Assembly: GCA_007844125.1 (NCBI GenBank)
Contig: CM017573.1
Span: forward strand, 4,236,230 to 4,300,229
From: Sinonovacula constricta
Lineage: Eukaryota > Mollusca > Bivalvia > Cardiida > Solecurtidae
Reading direction: 5' to 3'
Length of the DNA stretch: 64,000 bases
The stretch's first letter is position 1. The number at the start of each line of letters is the position of its first letter. Both the position numbers and the translations under genes were made by a program. Of the stretch, positions 35,335-47,818 are shown piece after piece. A model generated the notes under the pieces. It made no database searches, was not told where the DNA came from, and saw only the letters and a list, made by a program, of their open reading frames with translations.

Positions 35335-35800
35335 CCATATCTCTCGGACGCACGTTCACTCTGTCGTACTGGTCGAGTTCCTCTCTCGTACGGATCGTGA
35401 TCTCTTGTCGTATTGGTCGTGTTCCTCTGTCGTACGGATCGTGATCCCTTGTCGTACCGGTCGTGTTCCTCTGTCGTACGAGTCGTGTTTCTCTGTTGGA
35501 CGGATCGTGATACCTTGTCGTACGGGTCGTGATTCCTTAACGTAATGATCGTGATCCCTTGTCGTACGGGTCGTGTTCCTCTGTGGTACGAGTCGTGTTT
35601 CTCTGTTGGACGGATCGTGATACCTTGACGTACGGGTCGTGATTCCTTATCGTAATGATCGTGATCCCTTGTCGTACGGGTCGTGTTCCTCTGTGGTACG
35701 AGTCGTGTTTCTCTGTTGGACGGATCGTGATACCTTGTCGTGCTGGTCGTGATTCCTTATAGTAATGATCGTGATCTCTTGTCGCATGGGTTGTGATCCG
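35335..35800 (+). repeat. 22-bp minisatellite arranged in a 110-bp higher-order unit
   Basis: Basic unit of about 22 bp such as CGTGATCCCTTGTCGTACGG plus GT. Five variant units form a 110-bp block: the series starting CGTAATGATCGTGATCCCTT is at 35541 and again at 35651. The array lies about 0.7 kb upstream of transporter B. Confidence 0.93.
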
Positions 35801-36498
35801 CCTTTTGGCTCAACTTCTGGTTTACTCAGTGATGCTATTTCACATCTTCGATTAATAAAGTTGAAATCGTGTATGTCAGCACCGGTGTGATGACAAGTTT
35901 CATCTGTCATACCTGTTGACATCGATTGCTTAAGCTGTTTTGTAGTCTGCGCTGAAGCTCGATGCCCTTTATGAAAAAAGTGTTTTTGTAATGTGTCACC
36001 GGGCTGTTGTTAAAGTTACCAGGTCACTCCTCGGGTGTATACGGACTAGTCTGTTTCAAAGAAATGGCCGAGGCATTTCGAGTGATTTTTATTTGATTTT
36101 AGATATAACGCTGCGACCAATTATAGCAACAGCCAGCTGTTTCGGCGGATAAGACCCCAGCCACGTGGGTTAAGAAGTGTCTTCTTTTTTTTTTTTTTTT
36201 TTTTGGCAGTGCTGTGCTGGTGGTTTAAAATAGTTGTTATTTCCAATTCCTTTGCATGCATTCCATAAAAAGGTTGGTTACAGTTTGAAATGAAATGACA
36301 TTTTGAAAGTATGGTATTAGACTCGGAAGCCAGTTGTTCGTGCCTTTTTTTAGGTGTATTTAAGTCATATTTCTTATTGTTGTAGTGCGTTAGGTAACGT
36401 ATTTGATTGTCCAGAAGTGGAAGCCCGTTAATGCTTTGCATCAATGCTTTTCTTGTTGTTTCTAGGAAACATCTCCGTGAACTCCTGCAGTTTCATTC
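35801..36498. other. Upstream region of transporter B
   Basis: Holds a poly-T run at about 36186-36204 and otherwise unremarkable sequence. No promoter element was recognised with confidence. Confidence 0.4.
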
Positions 36499-39400
36499 AT
36501 GACGTCACATCCGGTTACTAGAGTTTATCGCGATGGCGGATATGGTTGGGTCGTCGTCATGGCTGCATTCTTTACCGGCTTCATCACAGACGGGCTGACG
36601 TTCTCATTCGGCATACTGTTGGTTGACATGGTGGAGATTTACCAGACAAAGAGAGGCCCAGCAGCCATAGCCGGGGCCATAGTGACTGGAACTATGGATA
36701 TAATTGGTCAGTCAAAGATACACCTTAGCTCAAATGATATCATTTGTTTTCGCAATTACCGCAATATAAATGAAAAGATTTGCCACCATTTAGAAATAAT
36801 AAATGTCTCAGCGCATGCGCGCGACGTCTATTTGTATTAAGTTATATTTATGGATGGCGAAATCTTTGTTTTTTAGATATTTTCCGTTGGGTCTAAAAGA
36901 CAGCTCATCCGTAATTACTCTGCATTTTTGATTCGTATTCACACCTTTTTGATAGTTTAATTATGTTCAACAACGATAATCAAAATATATATTTGTATAT
37001 TTTTATTCTTATTGTTTAAGTCTTTTACAGTAATTGAAACATCCCGAGTACTAAGGACATTTTGACACAAATATCACTAGTACGCATTTCCATGACTCAA
37101 TGTCTATAACAGTCTTAGTTAAAATTTATGACTTTTGATATCTAAAAACTTTTTCAACATTACTTTTGGCAATACAAATTAATCGTATCTTAATGCCTGT
37201 TTTACATTCGGACGAATTGGCGGCCATCTTGGGTTCCGAGTTGGCATATATTTAACGATTTAGCATACTTACGTAAGTGCAAAAAGGCAAAACGTAGTCC
37301 TACTTGCAAAATCATTTTAGTTGAGATTTTACTCAAGTTAAAACATTGTCTTCATGAAAACCTCTTGCATAGACGTAATGCTACAATTACTCATTTTATA
37401 TCCCGTCCAATTGAGACGGTTGTTGTATTCAGCCGTTTAAATGAAGTGTTTAAGATGCAAAAGGGAAGAAATGGACAATGAAATATTTTATCTTTAGCAA
37501 AACCTCACTTATACAATGTTTCTGCAAGTGGAGTCTAGTCCTAAATATGCTTAACAACAAGAGGGTGCTCGATAAAAAACATATGTTTCCATTTGCATGC
37601 GAATGTAGTCAGTTGGAGACGGAGAAATCGTATTGCTTTCATAGCAAGAAATTTGGAAATCATTATGACTTTATATCTCCTGCAGGGCCCATTGCCGCCG
37701 CTCTGTCCGACACTTACGGCTACCGAGCCGTGGTTGTAACTGGCGGCATACTCAGCTCGGCCGGGATGTTAGCCAGCGTGTTTGTCCCCAGTCTAACTTT
37801 ATTGTATCTCACGTATGGAATTCTTTGTGGTAAGATTATTAATCCCTCATTTCTTGATCCAATGTCAATATATAAATTGGTCATTTACTTTTCGCGATTT
37901 TCGGTTTATTGTCATATTTGTCAGAAAGAGTTTCGCTAGTAAAGTCAGTTATGATCTTGGTAAAAATATGAGGATTCGTGTTAGAAACTGTCGGTAGCTT
38001 TATTTATTATATTCTGGAGAAAGTGAATTCAAAATTCAATCATTGTTAATTATTTTATGCAGGAGGTCTCCAAGCTGACGTGTGGAACATCGTGGAACTT
38101 CCAAAACACTAACTGGGAACACCATCAACATATCGCCTTTGTGGTCTTAAACGTGTTGGTGTCTTTCAAAACAAACAAAACCAAAACATTTAATAAAAAG
38201 ATTTAATAAATTAAGTATTTTTTCTCTGTTCATTTCAAAGGTGTCGGATTTGGATTCATGTACCTGCCGGCCTGTGTTTGTGTGATACACAATTTCGAAA
38301 AGAAGAGAACTCTTGCCAATGGAATCTCGGTGTGTGGCTCGGGTGAGTACAGCTGGTCAGTTTCATGTAAACCATGTAAATTGACAGATTCATAATACAT
38401 TTATAAACAACTCATATTAACATTCATTTCAGATATGTTATGACCTCTTTTAATCACGGACACGGCAGTTATAAGCCCGTGTAAACTGCAAAGGTTACAA
38501 TGGATTCAACTCCGCACTGAACTACAGAAACGAAGGTTCGCATAGCGTAAACTTCATGTTGAATACTAGTACAACAAGCAAGGTCAGACCAACGTAAAGT
38601 GAAAAACAAAACGGATGTTTGCATGGCTTTGGTTCCATGTTGTAATACGAAGCGGATGTTTGCATGGCTTTAGTTCCATGTTGTAATACGAAGCGGAGGT
38701 TTGCATGGCTTTAGTTCCATGTTGTAATACGAAGCGGAGGTTTGCATGGCTTTAGTTCCATGTTGCAATACGAACCGGAGACTTGCTTGACTTTATTTAA
38801 TTATGTAGTCACTAAGGTCACTTCCATGGCTTTATCTCCAAAAAAGCGACGATCCTCACGGACTCAGCTTTATCATAAAGAAGAAAACGCTCATTAAGTT
38901 GTATTTCTTGTAGCATAAATCTACATAAACGTATCTACGAAGGGCTTTTATTGAATGTTACAACACTTAATGGAGTACTTGCCTTTACAACGATTATAAA
39001 GTACAAAAAGACTTACAAAGCGATAACGTATAATGCAATAGCCGCATACAAATACAACAACAAAGAACATACTGTTAGATACAACCTTTTAAAATTGTTC
39101 TGTTTCCATTTTTAACGAAGTAAATTCGTTATTCTCGACATAAAAAGTATATAAAACAACGATAAACAAACGTGATCTGAATCTTCTGTCATAACTGATC
39201 AATTTGCAAGTCGATGTCAAACTTTCAAAATAACGTTGTTTCTTTTTAAAAACCAACCCATCAAGTGTTTGTCATTCAATAAGTGTGTCATTTCTTAATT
39301 TTTCTTCAAGCCAATGCAGTAAGGTTGTTTACTAGACAATTAAGAAAAGAATTTTCGAAGTGAAAATGACAGTACATGTTGGAATTTTAGATCCACTTGT

Positions 39401-42400
39401 TATAAATAGACACTTATTGAGTTTTCAGACTATATTCCCTCGCGCTGGAACTGGCATTAACAAACCAGTTTGCACAGATTTCTGTAATATATACAAGGCT
39501 TTCTCATTTAATGTGTTACAAACGAATTCAATGTGTTAACTTCTAATAATAGCATTTACAACACGTGGTATTTGTTCATATACACCGATTCTTATTGGTA
39601 ACAGGAATGTTTGATAAGTGGAAACCGCTGAGATAAATGCACCACTGTGACGTCATGTGTATAAACGTAGTTTGTGACTAAATATATCTCGTTTGTTTTT
39701 CTATGTTACATACTTGGCATTTTCTAGTCCCTTTAAAATGTTTTAAACAAAAACGCAAAAACGTTGTGTTTCCGTTTTTTTCAGGTATGGGAATGTTCGT
39801 ATTTAATGTGTTAACAAGATTTCTTCTGGACACATACAGCCTTAAAGGGACCTTTCTCATTCTGTCAGGACTATGTCTAAATGGGGTCGTTCTTGGACTG
39901 CTTTTGAATGACCCACCACAAGATATCAGACGGACACAGAAGGCTATACAAATGAAGTGTTTGGAAGTTAACAACCTAACTATTGAAGCATTTACAGAAT
40001 CTGAATGCGAGAGAATTTGTGTAACTACAAACGAAGACGATTTTATACAAGAAGCTCAATCTAAATGTGATTTAAGGCAACAGTGTGATAGCTGTGAGCA
40101 AGAATCAACATTAATAACAGGTGATGCGCATGACGCTGGGACTGCCATGATTGAACAACCAAACCATATCGATCAGCATGGCACAGAAGAAGCCGACGTC
40201 CACAAAACATACTTCAAAGGTGGTTTTCGGAAAGCATGTGTAGCCATGTGTGATCTGTCCCTTCTTAGGTACGCACCGTTTCTGGCATTCATGGTCTCCT
40301 GTTTCTGTGTCAACTTTGCTTACATAATACCAATACATCTGCTTCCCGACCAGGCTGAACAGTTGGGCATACAGAAACAGCAAGCAGCTTGGCTCGTTTC
40401 CGCCTTAGGTATGTTAAACTCCGCCTGAGCAATGTTAAGCTCCGCTTTAGGTATGTGGTATGTTAAGCTCCGCCTTAGCTATGTTAAGCCCCGCCTCGGG
40501 AATGCGAAGCTCCGCCTTAGGTTTGTTACGCTCCGCTATAGATATGTTAAAGCGAGCTTGCCATATACCATATGATGGACTGTGCTCGCCATATTCCTAA
40601 GGGTGAAAGGCGAGGGTAAACAAAACCATTCGTTAACATAAGGTGGAAGGAGAGGGTAAACAAAACCACTTCACACATGTTAAGGCGAAGCACATATTAT
40701 TTATTTATGTATTTAATTCATACAATTATTCATTTATTCACAAAAATGTTTGGACCTCAAAAGCTTAAACAAATCTGAAATTTGTGGACTCGTGTGATTT
40801 GATTTTTAAAACATTGCTTTTTACAGGGATAACCAATACGATTGGTAGAATACTTGTCGGTCTTATCGGTGACTGGAAACGAGTGAACCGGTTTGCTATG
40901 TTTGTTGGCCTCGTCATTGCTAGCGGTATTTGTACAGGGTTCTCTACACTCTTAGTTACCTTCGAGGGCAAGATTGTGTATGCCTGCATTCTCGGGTTGC
41001 TTCTAGGTAAGTAGTTGAGTGTGGGTTTATAAACAAACAAAAACTTCCTACAAACAAATCTTCAATGTGGTATTTTATACCTATTACATGTAACAATATG
41101 TTACCCCTGTTCGCAAAAGAGTATGTATAATTGCTGCATAAACGTATACCTTAAGGAAAGGCTGTTATAACTTTACCCCATTTGTTAGACACCACAACTC
41201 GTTAAATATATCGCAATAAATGTCCATTTTTCAAATTTATAAATAAGCATGATTGGGAATTTCAGCTAAAATATATATCGACGTCAGAGTTTATTACCCT
41301 AATGGCAATGTAACGTGATATCAAAAGTAATTGGTCGCTTGGTTTCTAAACACGGTGCAGCGTACCTCGAATAGAATACCTATTTGTAACGACAAATATA
41401 GTGTTATACATGTATGAGGGCATTCCGCTGGATATTTTCAAGTAATATTAATTGATTTAGTTGCTTTAGAGAGAGAGAGAGAGAAAATGGTAAAAACTGT
41501 CGGATATCATCTTTCAAAGCGAGGTGCCGTGTATACCCTATAACGAAATGCCGTATCACTGTGACCTTTATGCCACCCTAGACTCATCGTAAACATTCAT
41601 ATTACTGTACTCTCTTCTTATTGATTATGCCCCTATTGTTTCTTGAAACAATAACAGAACCACTTGAGACTTGTCAACAACAAGCTACCATTCTGCGTGG
41701 ATGATCCTCTATAAATGGCAAGGAACTAAATATTTTCATTTGAACGGGTTTACGAAGCCGTCCTCACCTCTTAATTGTGGTACCGTCAAATCTCTTCGAA
41801 AATAGAAATTACTTTTTTTCTAATCGTAATGCATTTTTATTTCAGTGTCTCAATTTCGAAATGTTTTAAGTTGAAAATATATTCCAACATTTTATCGGTC
41901 TCAATGTTTGTATGGGTTCAATCGCTAAAGCTTCATACACAAAGCTTACACAGTGATATTTCTTATCTATGTAAGACATTTTGATCTGAACTCATTTCTA
42001 TTATACGACCTTGTTTATAGGTATTTTATTCATTTGATTCAATATCCTCGTTCAGTCGTGTTATCATCATATGCCTATAAAAGATTAAATTGTTCGTATG
42101 ATAATATTTCTCGAATTCTATTTCTTGACCAATGATTTCAGGAGGTTTCATCACACTGACAATGGTGGTTCTAGCCGACACGGTGGGTCTAGACAATCTA
42201 TCCAAGGCGTTTGGTCTCGTCATGTGCGTAGTGGGCATCAGTGGAGCACTGGGCACGCCAGTTGGAGGTATTATCATCCTTATAATCAAAGGGAGTGTTT
42301 AAGGGATCATTTAAGGGATCTATAGTAATATAATGTGGCGATATAGATATAATCCAAGCATCATTTTAAGATTGCATAGTGTATTAACTAATGAAAAATG

Positions 42401-42963
42401 CGATAAAATAGTGTCACAACAAATACATGACGTCTGACCTGTGGTCAAGTGAAGACTGATGTCAATTGTACAATGGTCGAGAGAAGACTGACTCTGGCCG
42501 AGTCTTCCACACGTATGCGTGGACGCTCGTGAGCTCTTACTAATTAGTCTGTGAATATGTCTTTAGGCTATTAGATGGACTTATAATGTCACATTTCCTT
42601 CCTTCCTTAAAACACACAAAAAATGAACTTTTTTTTTCAAAAAACACATCCCACAAAATTAAAAAAAGCAATATTTTATGACCATTTATTAGTGGTTTGC
42701 AGTAACGTAACATAGAATCGTAACAGCCAAACAATAAAAGAATATGGAAGGCAAAAACATGAATTTTCTTGAGTTTGATACAGGTCCTTATTGGCGATGT
42801 ATGGGAAAAGAACCGTGTATGCAACGGGTAAAAGTTTTAATTTATAAATATATCAACGTAGAAACAAGAACGGAGGGTGGGTGGGGAGCTGGAAATAAAC
42901 AACTTTGTAAGAAAATAAAAAATAATGTTGGTCATTAAAATGTTTATCGACATTGATCGTTTA

Positions 42964-43016
<53 letters not shown>

Positions 43017-43317
43017 CGTCTTGATATTAGCTAATATAATACTAGTCCTGTTACCTCGTGTATTCATTTCCTTCCTTGTCCTTAGCTCTTGCTCTTTTCG
43101 GCGATATGGATGTCGAAATTCCGTGAAATGTTTTGGTTAATTATGTCATGTTTTCTATGTGCATATAAAGCCCTACTTGTTTATTTCAGGTTGGTTATTC
43201 GATGTTGCGGGAACGTATGACTTCACATTCATTATCTCAGGAATTGTGTTTGTGGTCAGCGGGGTTATCGTATCACTACCAAAAATAAATGCCTGGTGTT
43301 TTCAAAATCGTGAATGA
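36499..43317 (+). CDS. Monocarboxylate-transporter-like protein B (SLC16 family, MFS), seven exons
   Basis: Coding exons: 36499-36706, 37686-37829, 38241-38342, 39785-40408, 40827-41006, 42142-42267, 43190-43317. Junctions are GT..AG, all phase 1, and give 503 codons ending TGA. Six of the intron positions correspond exactly to gene A, and only exon 4 (three codons shorter, in the loop) and exon 7 (one codon longer) differ in length. TM1 signature RDGGYGW at 11-17; FEKKRTLANG in exon 3; TM8 Asn363 and Arg367 correspond to Asn366/Arg370 of A. The loop between TM6 and TM7 shares little with A outside its ends. It is a tandem duplicate with the same likely plasma-membrane role and unknown substrate. 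Intron 4 opens with a tandem array copying the exon 4 donor. Introns also carry a 41-bp minisatellite and a TA microsatellite. Confidence 0.92.
38601..38790 (+). repeat. 41-bp minisatellite, about four copies, intron 3 of transporter B
   Basis: Unit CGGAGGTTTGCATGGCTTTA plus GTTCCATGTTGTAATACGAA and G, with the first copy at about 38611 and flanking partial copies. Middle copies are nearly identical. Confidence 0.9.
40399..40553 (+). repeat. About 22-bp tandem repeat spanning the exon 4 donor of transporter B
   Basis: The exon-intron junction TCCGCCTTAG/GTATGTTAA at 40399-40417 is followed by about six variants of the same word: CTCCGCCTGAGCAATGTTAA, CTCCGCTTTAGGTATGTGG, CTCCGCCTTAGCTATGTTAA, CCCCGCCTCGGGAATG, CTCCGCCTTAGGTTTGTTA, CTCCGCTATAGATATGTTA. 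At least one more copy (at about 40449) keeps an intact GTATGT donor. Confidence 0.85.
42966..43013. repeat. (TA)n microsatellite, about 24 units, intron 6 of transporter B
   Basis: Pure alternating TA. Tyr/Ile frames across it are artefacts. Confidence 0.97.
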
Positions 43318-44185
43318 TTTAAAACATTAAACATTACAAATCATCCTGTCTTGAATTGTCGTTTACATCTTAAACCAACATGATTTCCAGTCGGCCATGC
43401 TTTCGATTTGTATTCATCCCATATATTTTGAATTTTAGGAACACTTTGGAGAATAACAGCCACTAATAGCCATATCCGTGACTTGTTTATTAAGGTTCTG
43501 GAACTGTAATGGTGACCTTCCACAATCCTTATAATGATACTGTTTCTTGAATTTATACTATAAAACACATCGTATGGTGAATTTTTAAGGAAGTGTAACT
43601 CAAGTTATGTGCATTTTTTATAAAGTGACCCTTGATTTTCAAAAACACCGTAAATTGTGCTGGGACAAAAAACGAAAAAGTACTATTTTTTTCAAATTCT
43701 ACTGTTCTATATTCAATAACCAATTTTCCTGTTACACAATCATGTCATGATAAATCAGAACAATAAGATTATACTTTGGACAAATACTTATAAAAATACA
43801 GAGCTTTGCATACATGTATCCCCAAGCAAATATCCGAGTTTGTCATATATTCTTTTTGGGTGTGTTTAAAAATTTACTCTATCTATAAAAGCAAATATCT
43901 CAAGTTTGAAGCTAGTTAGACACATACAACTAGTTTTAAAATTTTTTGCAATATGTACTGCCCATAATATGAGTTTTTAAAGGCATTTTACCGTTCCTAA
44001 TAAAATTTATGAGAATTTGTAAAGGTTACTATAATGAAACTGCAAGAGAATTTTAGCGAAAAATAACGTCAAAATGGTCAGTTACAGATTATACTTCTTT
44101 ATACAAAAAAAAAATCACCTATAGTTGGTATTGGAGATGGAAATATGTATGTAAAACTCTGCATTATCACATGAAAACCTTCTCT
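43318..44185. other. 3' flank of transporter B
   Basis: AT-rich, no further gene recognised. The 3' UTR end could not be fixed. Confidence 0.35.
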
Positions 44186-44231
44186 TTACTGATTTTGGCT
44201 GGCTTGAGGGAAATATTTGAAATTAACTGCT

Positions 44232-44423
44232 TTACACGTTTTTCGTAAAAAAATCCGACAGTTTAGGAATAACGGAGTCAAACACTCTTTTGGTATTGGT
44301 GACACTTGGTTGTCCCTCGCAGTTTTGACCCATTTCAACTTTAAATGACTTTGCTGTCGGTAAACCACTATTTTTACAATATCGCCCTCGCCGATCACGC
44401 TGTTGAGCTCCCGGTTCCGCCAT
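44232..44423 (-). CDS. Short ORF starting MAEPGAQQ, unknown
   Basis: 63 codons from the ATG at 44423. The start lies in AAAATGGCGG, preceded by TGACGTCA (CRE-like) on the same strand, a pattern seen at promoters and first exons of animal genes. The peptide is basic at first, then hydrophilic, ending FFTKNV. No family recognised. It may be a single small exon, the first exon of an unmapped gene, or part of a repeat. Confidence 0.25.
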   Translation of the reverse strand: MAEPGAQQRDRRGRYCKNSGLPTAKSFKVEMGQNCEGQPSVTNTKRVFDSVIPKLSDFFTKNV

Positions 44424-44794
44424 TTTGGAGAAATGGGTAACCCAATGACGTCATGGAAAATCCCTATCACGTGGTGAAAAATTACTAAAAATAGCAAATA
44501 CGAAACTTGACGACGAATGCTATTCAAATAAAAACGGATCATACCGAGTGCCGATGTTTACCGAAGTTAGTTACAGTTGCAGAACCTTAAAGGGACCATG
44601 CTTGCTTATGAGTGTAAAATACCTTGTAAAACTGCCTTTAACGTCAAATAGAAAAGGTAATGTAATTGTGCCATACAGATAATCAGTCATTCTTTGCTTA
44701 GAAGGTGACGTCACCAGTTTTCTGGGAATTGTATTCCCGTACAATTGTAAAATTGTTCAGATGCATTGATAACATCTGCATACTTGGTTTGTTT

Positions 44795-45240
44795 TATTAG
44801 CTCACCTCAGCACAACGTGCTCAATGTGATCTTTTCTCATTCTCCGTCCGATGTGCGGCGTCAACATATTAGCTTGTGAACACTCTAGAAGCCAGTTTTT
44901 ATCCAATCTACATCATATTTGGCCAAAATGTTTGTCTGTATGAAATCCTGGATGAATTCGCTATTGTGTCACGTGCGGTCAAAAAGTAGGTCATTAGGTC
45001 AAATGGGGTCAAAAAGTAGGTCACTAGGTCAAATCTAAGAAAACGCTTATGAACACACTAGAGACCACATTTATAGCCCAAATCTTCATTAAACATGGCC
45101 AGACTGTCTGCAAGAATTCTTGGGTGTGACCAAACTTAGCCAGAATGTTTGCCTGTATGAAATAATACATATGTTTTGAAGTCGGTCATGTGGATTCAGT
45201 AGGTAACTAGGTAAAATTCTAGAAAATTTATATATGCAGA
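44795..45240 (+). repeat. Dispersed bivalve-type repeat ('TTAGCTCACCT' family)
   Basis: Starts TTAGCTCACCTCAGCACAAC, then GTCCGATGTGCGGCGTC, GTGAACACTCTAGAAGCC and several copies of GTAGGTCA.TAGGTCAAAT. Related sequences are, from my general knowledge, abundant in bivalve genomes. No ORF. Confidence 0.65.
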
Positions 45241-45755
45241 TGATTTTGCAACACACGCGTATTTTTAAAAGAGAACAAAGGTGAAATAATTTATTTAAGA
45301 TGTTTCTTATAATTTGATCTCTTGAAATACTACTAATTATACACATAACAATGCCACATGTTTCATTCTCCTTACACCATTTGATATAAATGGACAATGT
45401 GCAAGTACTCAATAAATGTGCCATTATTCTTTTGAAGTGTTTTAAACATGTGATTTAATCTCAGTAAAATACATTTTAAACAGTTGTTTTGATAACATTC
45501 AAAAACATTATTCTGTCACCTTTTAAATATGGAAATTGAATTAGTTTCTTCTATTATGATGTTTGTTAACTGTCAAATTATTTTGTAGATTATATAGATA
45601 AATAAATGATATTTAACATAATCCTGCCTTGATGTGTTAAAACAGTTTTGTGAAAAGCACAACTCCCGGTGATGGCGCTGCGACGGATTCAACCTATTTA
45701 TATAGTGTTTATATCGTGACGTCACGAATAAGAATATATGAAAAGTCCTATGAGC
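45241..45755. other. AT-rich spacer
   Basis: Nothing recognised. Confidence 0.4.
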
Positions 45756-47818
45756 ATTGCAACCATAGACATATAAATAGATAGACCAGGCGCGCTATTT
45801 ATAATCCGTGCGCTATTGGCCGCCATCTTGGAGAGCACATTCGTTTAGCGCGTCTATAGATACGCTATGATAATACAAGGAAAATCTTAGAATATTTTCC
45901 GATAACATTGCGCGTTTTATGTATTTTTATTCCTTTAGAGTATTAAACGACACAGTTTCTGCAGTAGTTTATATCTTTTGTGTCTTTATATGCAAAGTAA
46001 TTCATATTATTTAAATTAATTTTACCTGATCTGATTTATAGACATGATGCTGTACAAAGTAGGAATCTAGATTTGATGTAACGATCGAGAAGTATACAGG
46101 AGATTTTCCCCTATTGTATCGCTCTTATATGATTTTTGTACAGGATGACTATGACTACAGTTAGAGTAATGTTATTTTTCTCTTTTATTTCAACTATAAC
46201 GGACTATTTAGATCTACTCTGTTCATAAACTAATGTTAAGAACCATGTAAGCAAATATTTCTGCTAGCCTAGGCAGACTGAGGCCAAATATTGGATTTAA
46301 AAATATGAATAAAATAGTTATAAGAATTTTCAGTACTTTGTTGCACGATCCCAGAAGATGATGCATACACTTAGCTATTGTTTTTCATTAAATCACTTTA
46401 ATATGTTTGCCATGTATATATGCAAACATGAAGATGTACACCTACAAAGATTGAGGTTTTGAGTACCATAAGTTACTGATTATACTTGGCGTGTATGTTT
46501 TATTAAAGATAATGACTTTCGTTAATACTAGATCTATCTAGTTCACTTTGCATGAGGATTCACACATGGCAGCACCAAAATCTTCAACATCATAGGACAC
46601 AACAATAAGAATTAGTAAGTCAATCAGTTTGTAGCTTTTATACACAGTATCAATACAATTTTGTATTCTGACCACAGTTATACACTAAAATATTATTACC
46701 AAACAATGAAAATCACTAATTTACATGTGACATCGTAACACAAATATTAAATATGTCACTTGTTTTAATAATACAAACTGTAAGCATTTAAAGAAATAAA
46801 TGTTCACACAGCAAAGTTGAATGCTCAAGATTTGCAAAAGGTTTGGGTTGAGGTAAGAATACTTTTAATTTGTGTAGAATACTAAGGTAACATGCATGAC
46901 ATGCCCTAAAATTAATGTTATTGATAAAAACTTGTTTGTTAAATTTCAGCTCACTATGCTAGTTTATAAAAGATGTTTGAAATAATAAAACATTTTCAAA
47001 AATGTTTACTAAAACATAGCTTTATAATACTATGAATCTTAATGCATATTTAATTAGCTAACATATCTTTGTTAGAAGGAACCAGAGCACAGAATGTGTG
47101 ATTTCAAGAAGTCATAATGTTGAATGTCCAATTTAACTACATGTAGATGAGTGTTCATTTGAACACCTTGGTCAAAATAAAAAAGTTAACATAAAGCGGC
47201 AAAGCGATCCCTTTGCTTTTCTTTGAAAGGGCAACACGAAAAAGTATTATGACAGTGAAGTAGATAAAAATGCATAATATGGAACAAGTGATTTTCTATC
47301 ACATGGACAAGAACTGATTTTCTCAAAATGTGTATAGTTTGTGTGTGCATAATTCTTCCAAACTAGCATATAAAATTTCAAGTTCATTTATGCTTAAGTA
47401 GCAATCATTAGTTTTATAAAAAAAAAATATTTACAATGTCTATGCTCAGAATGAGTCCTGGAGACTTTAAAAAATCATTGAAATAAGTATGAATTTACTA
47501 AACAATGCACAAGAATTAAGCTGCTTTACAACAGCAGGTCTTTAAAAGCAAAGATATTGGACAAATATTCTACAAATGTGGCTAAAATCTTCCACAGAAT
47601 TGAAGTCTTTCAACTACACATGTATGCATGGATGTGAAGATGTACAAAACTTAACACTGTCAGGCTATGCTTCCATGGGGCTTTCTCTTTATCTCAGTTG
47701 ACTTCAACTAAAATACTGTATCTCTTACAAACATGTACTTATTGACTTTTAAAAAGAACTGTTTTGTTTGAGTTATGTCGCATTGTTTTTCCCTTCTGTC
47801 ACAAATTTAAAGTCCTGG

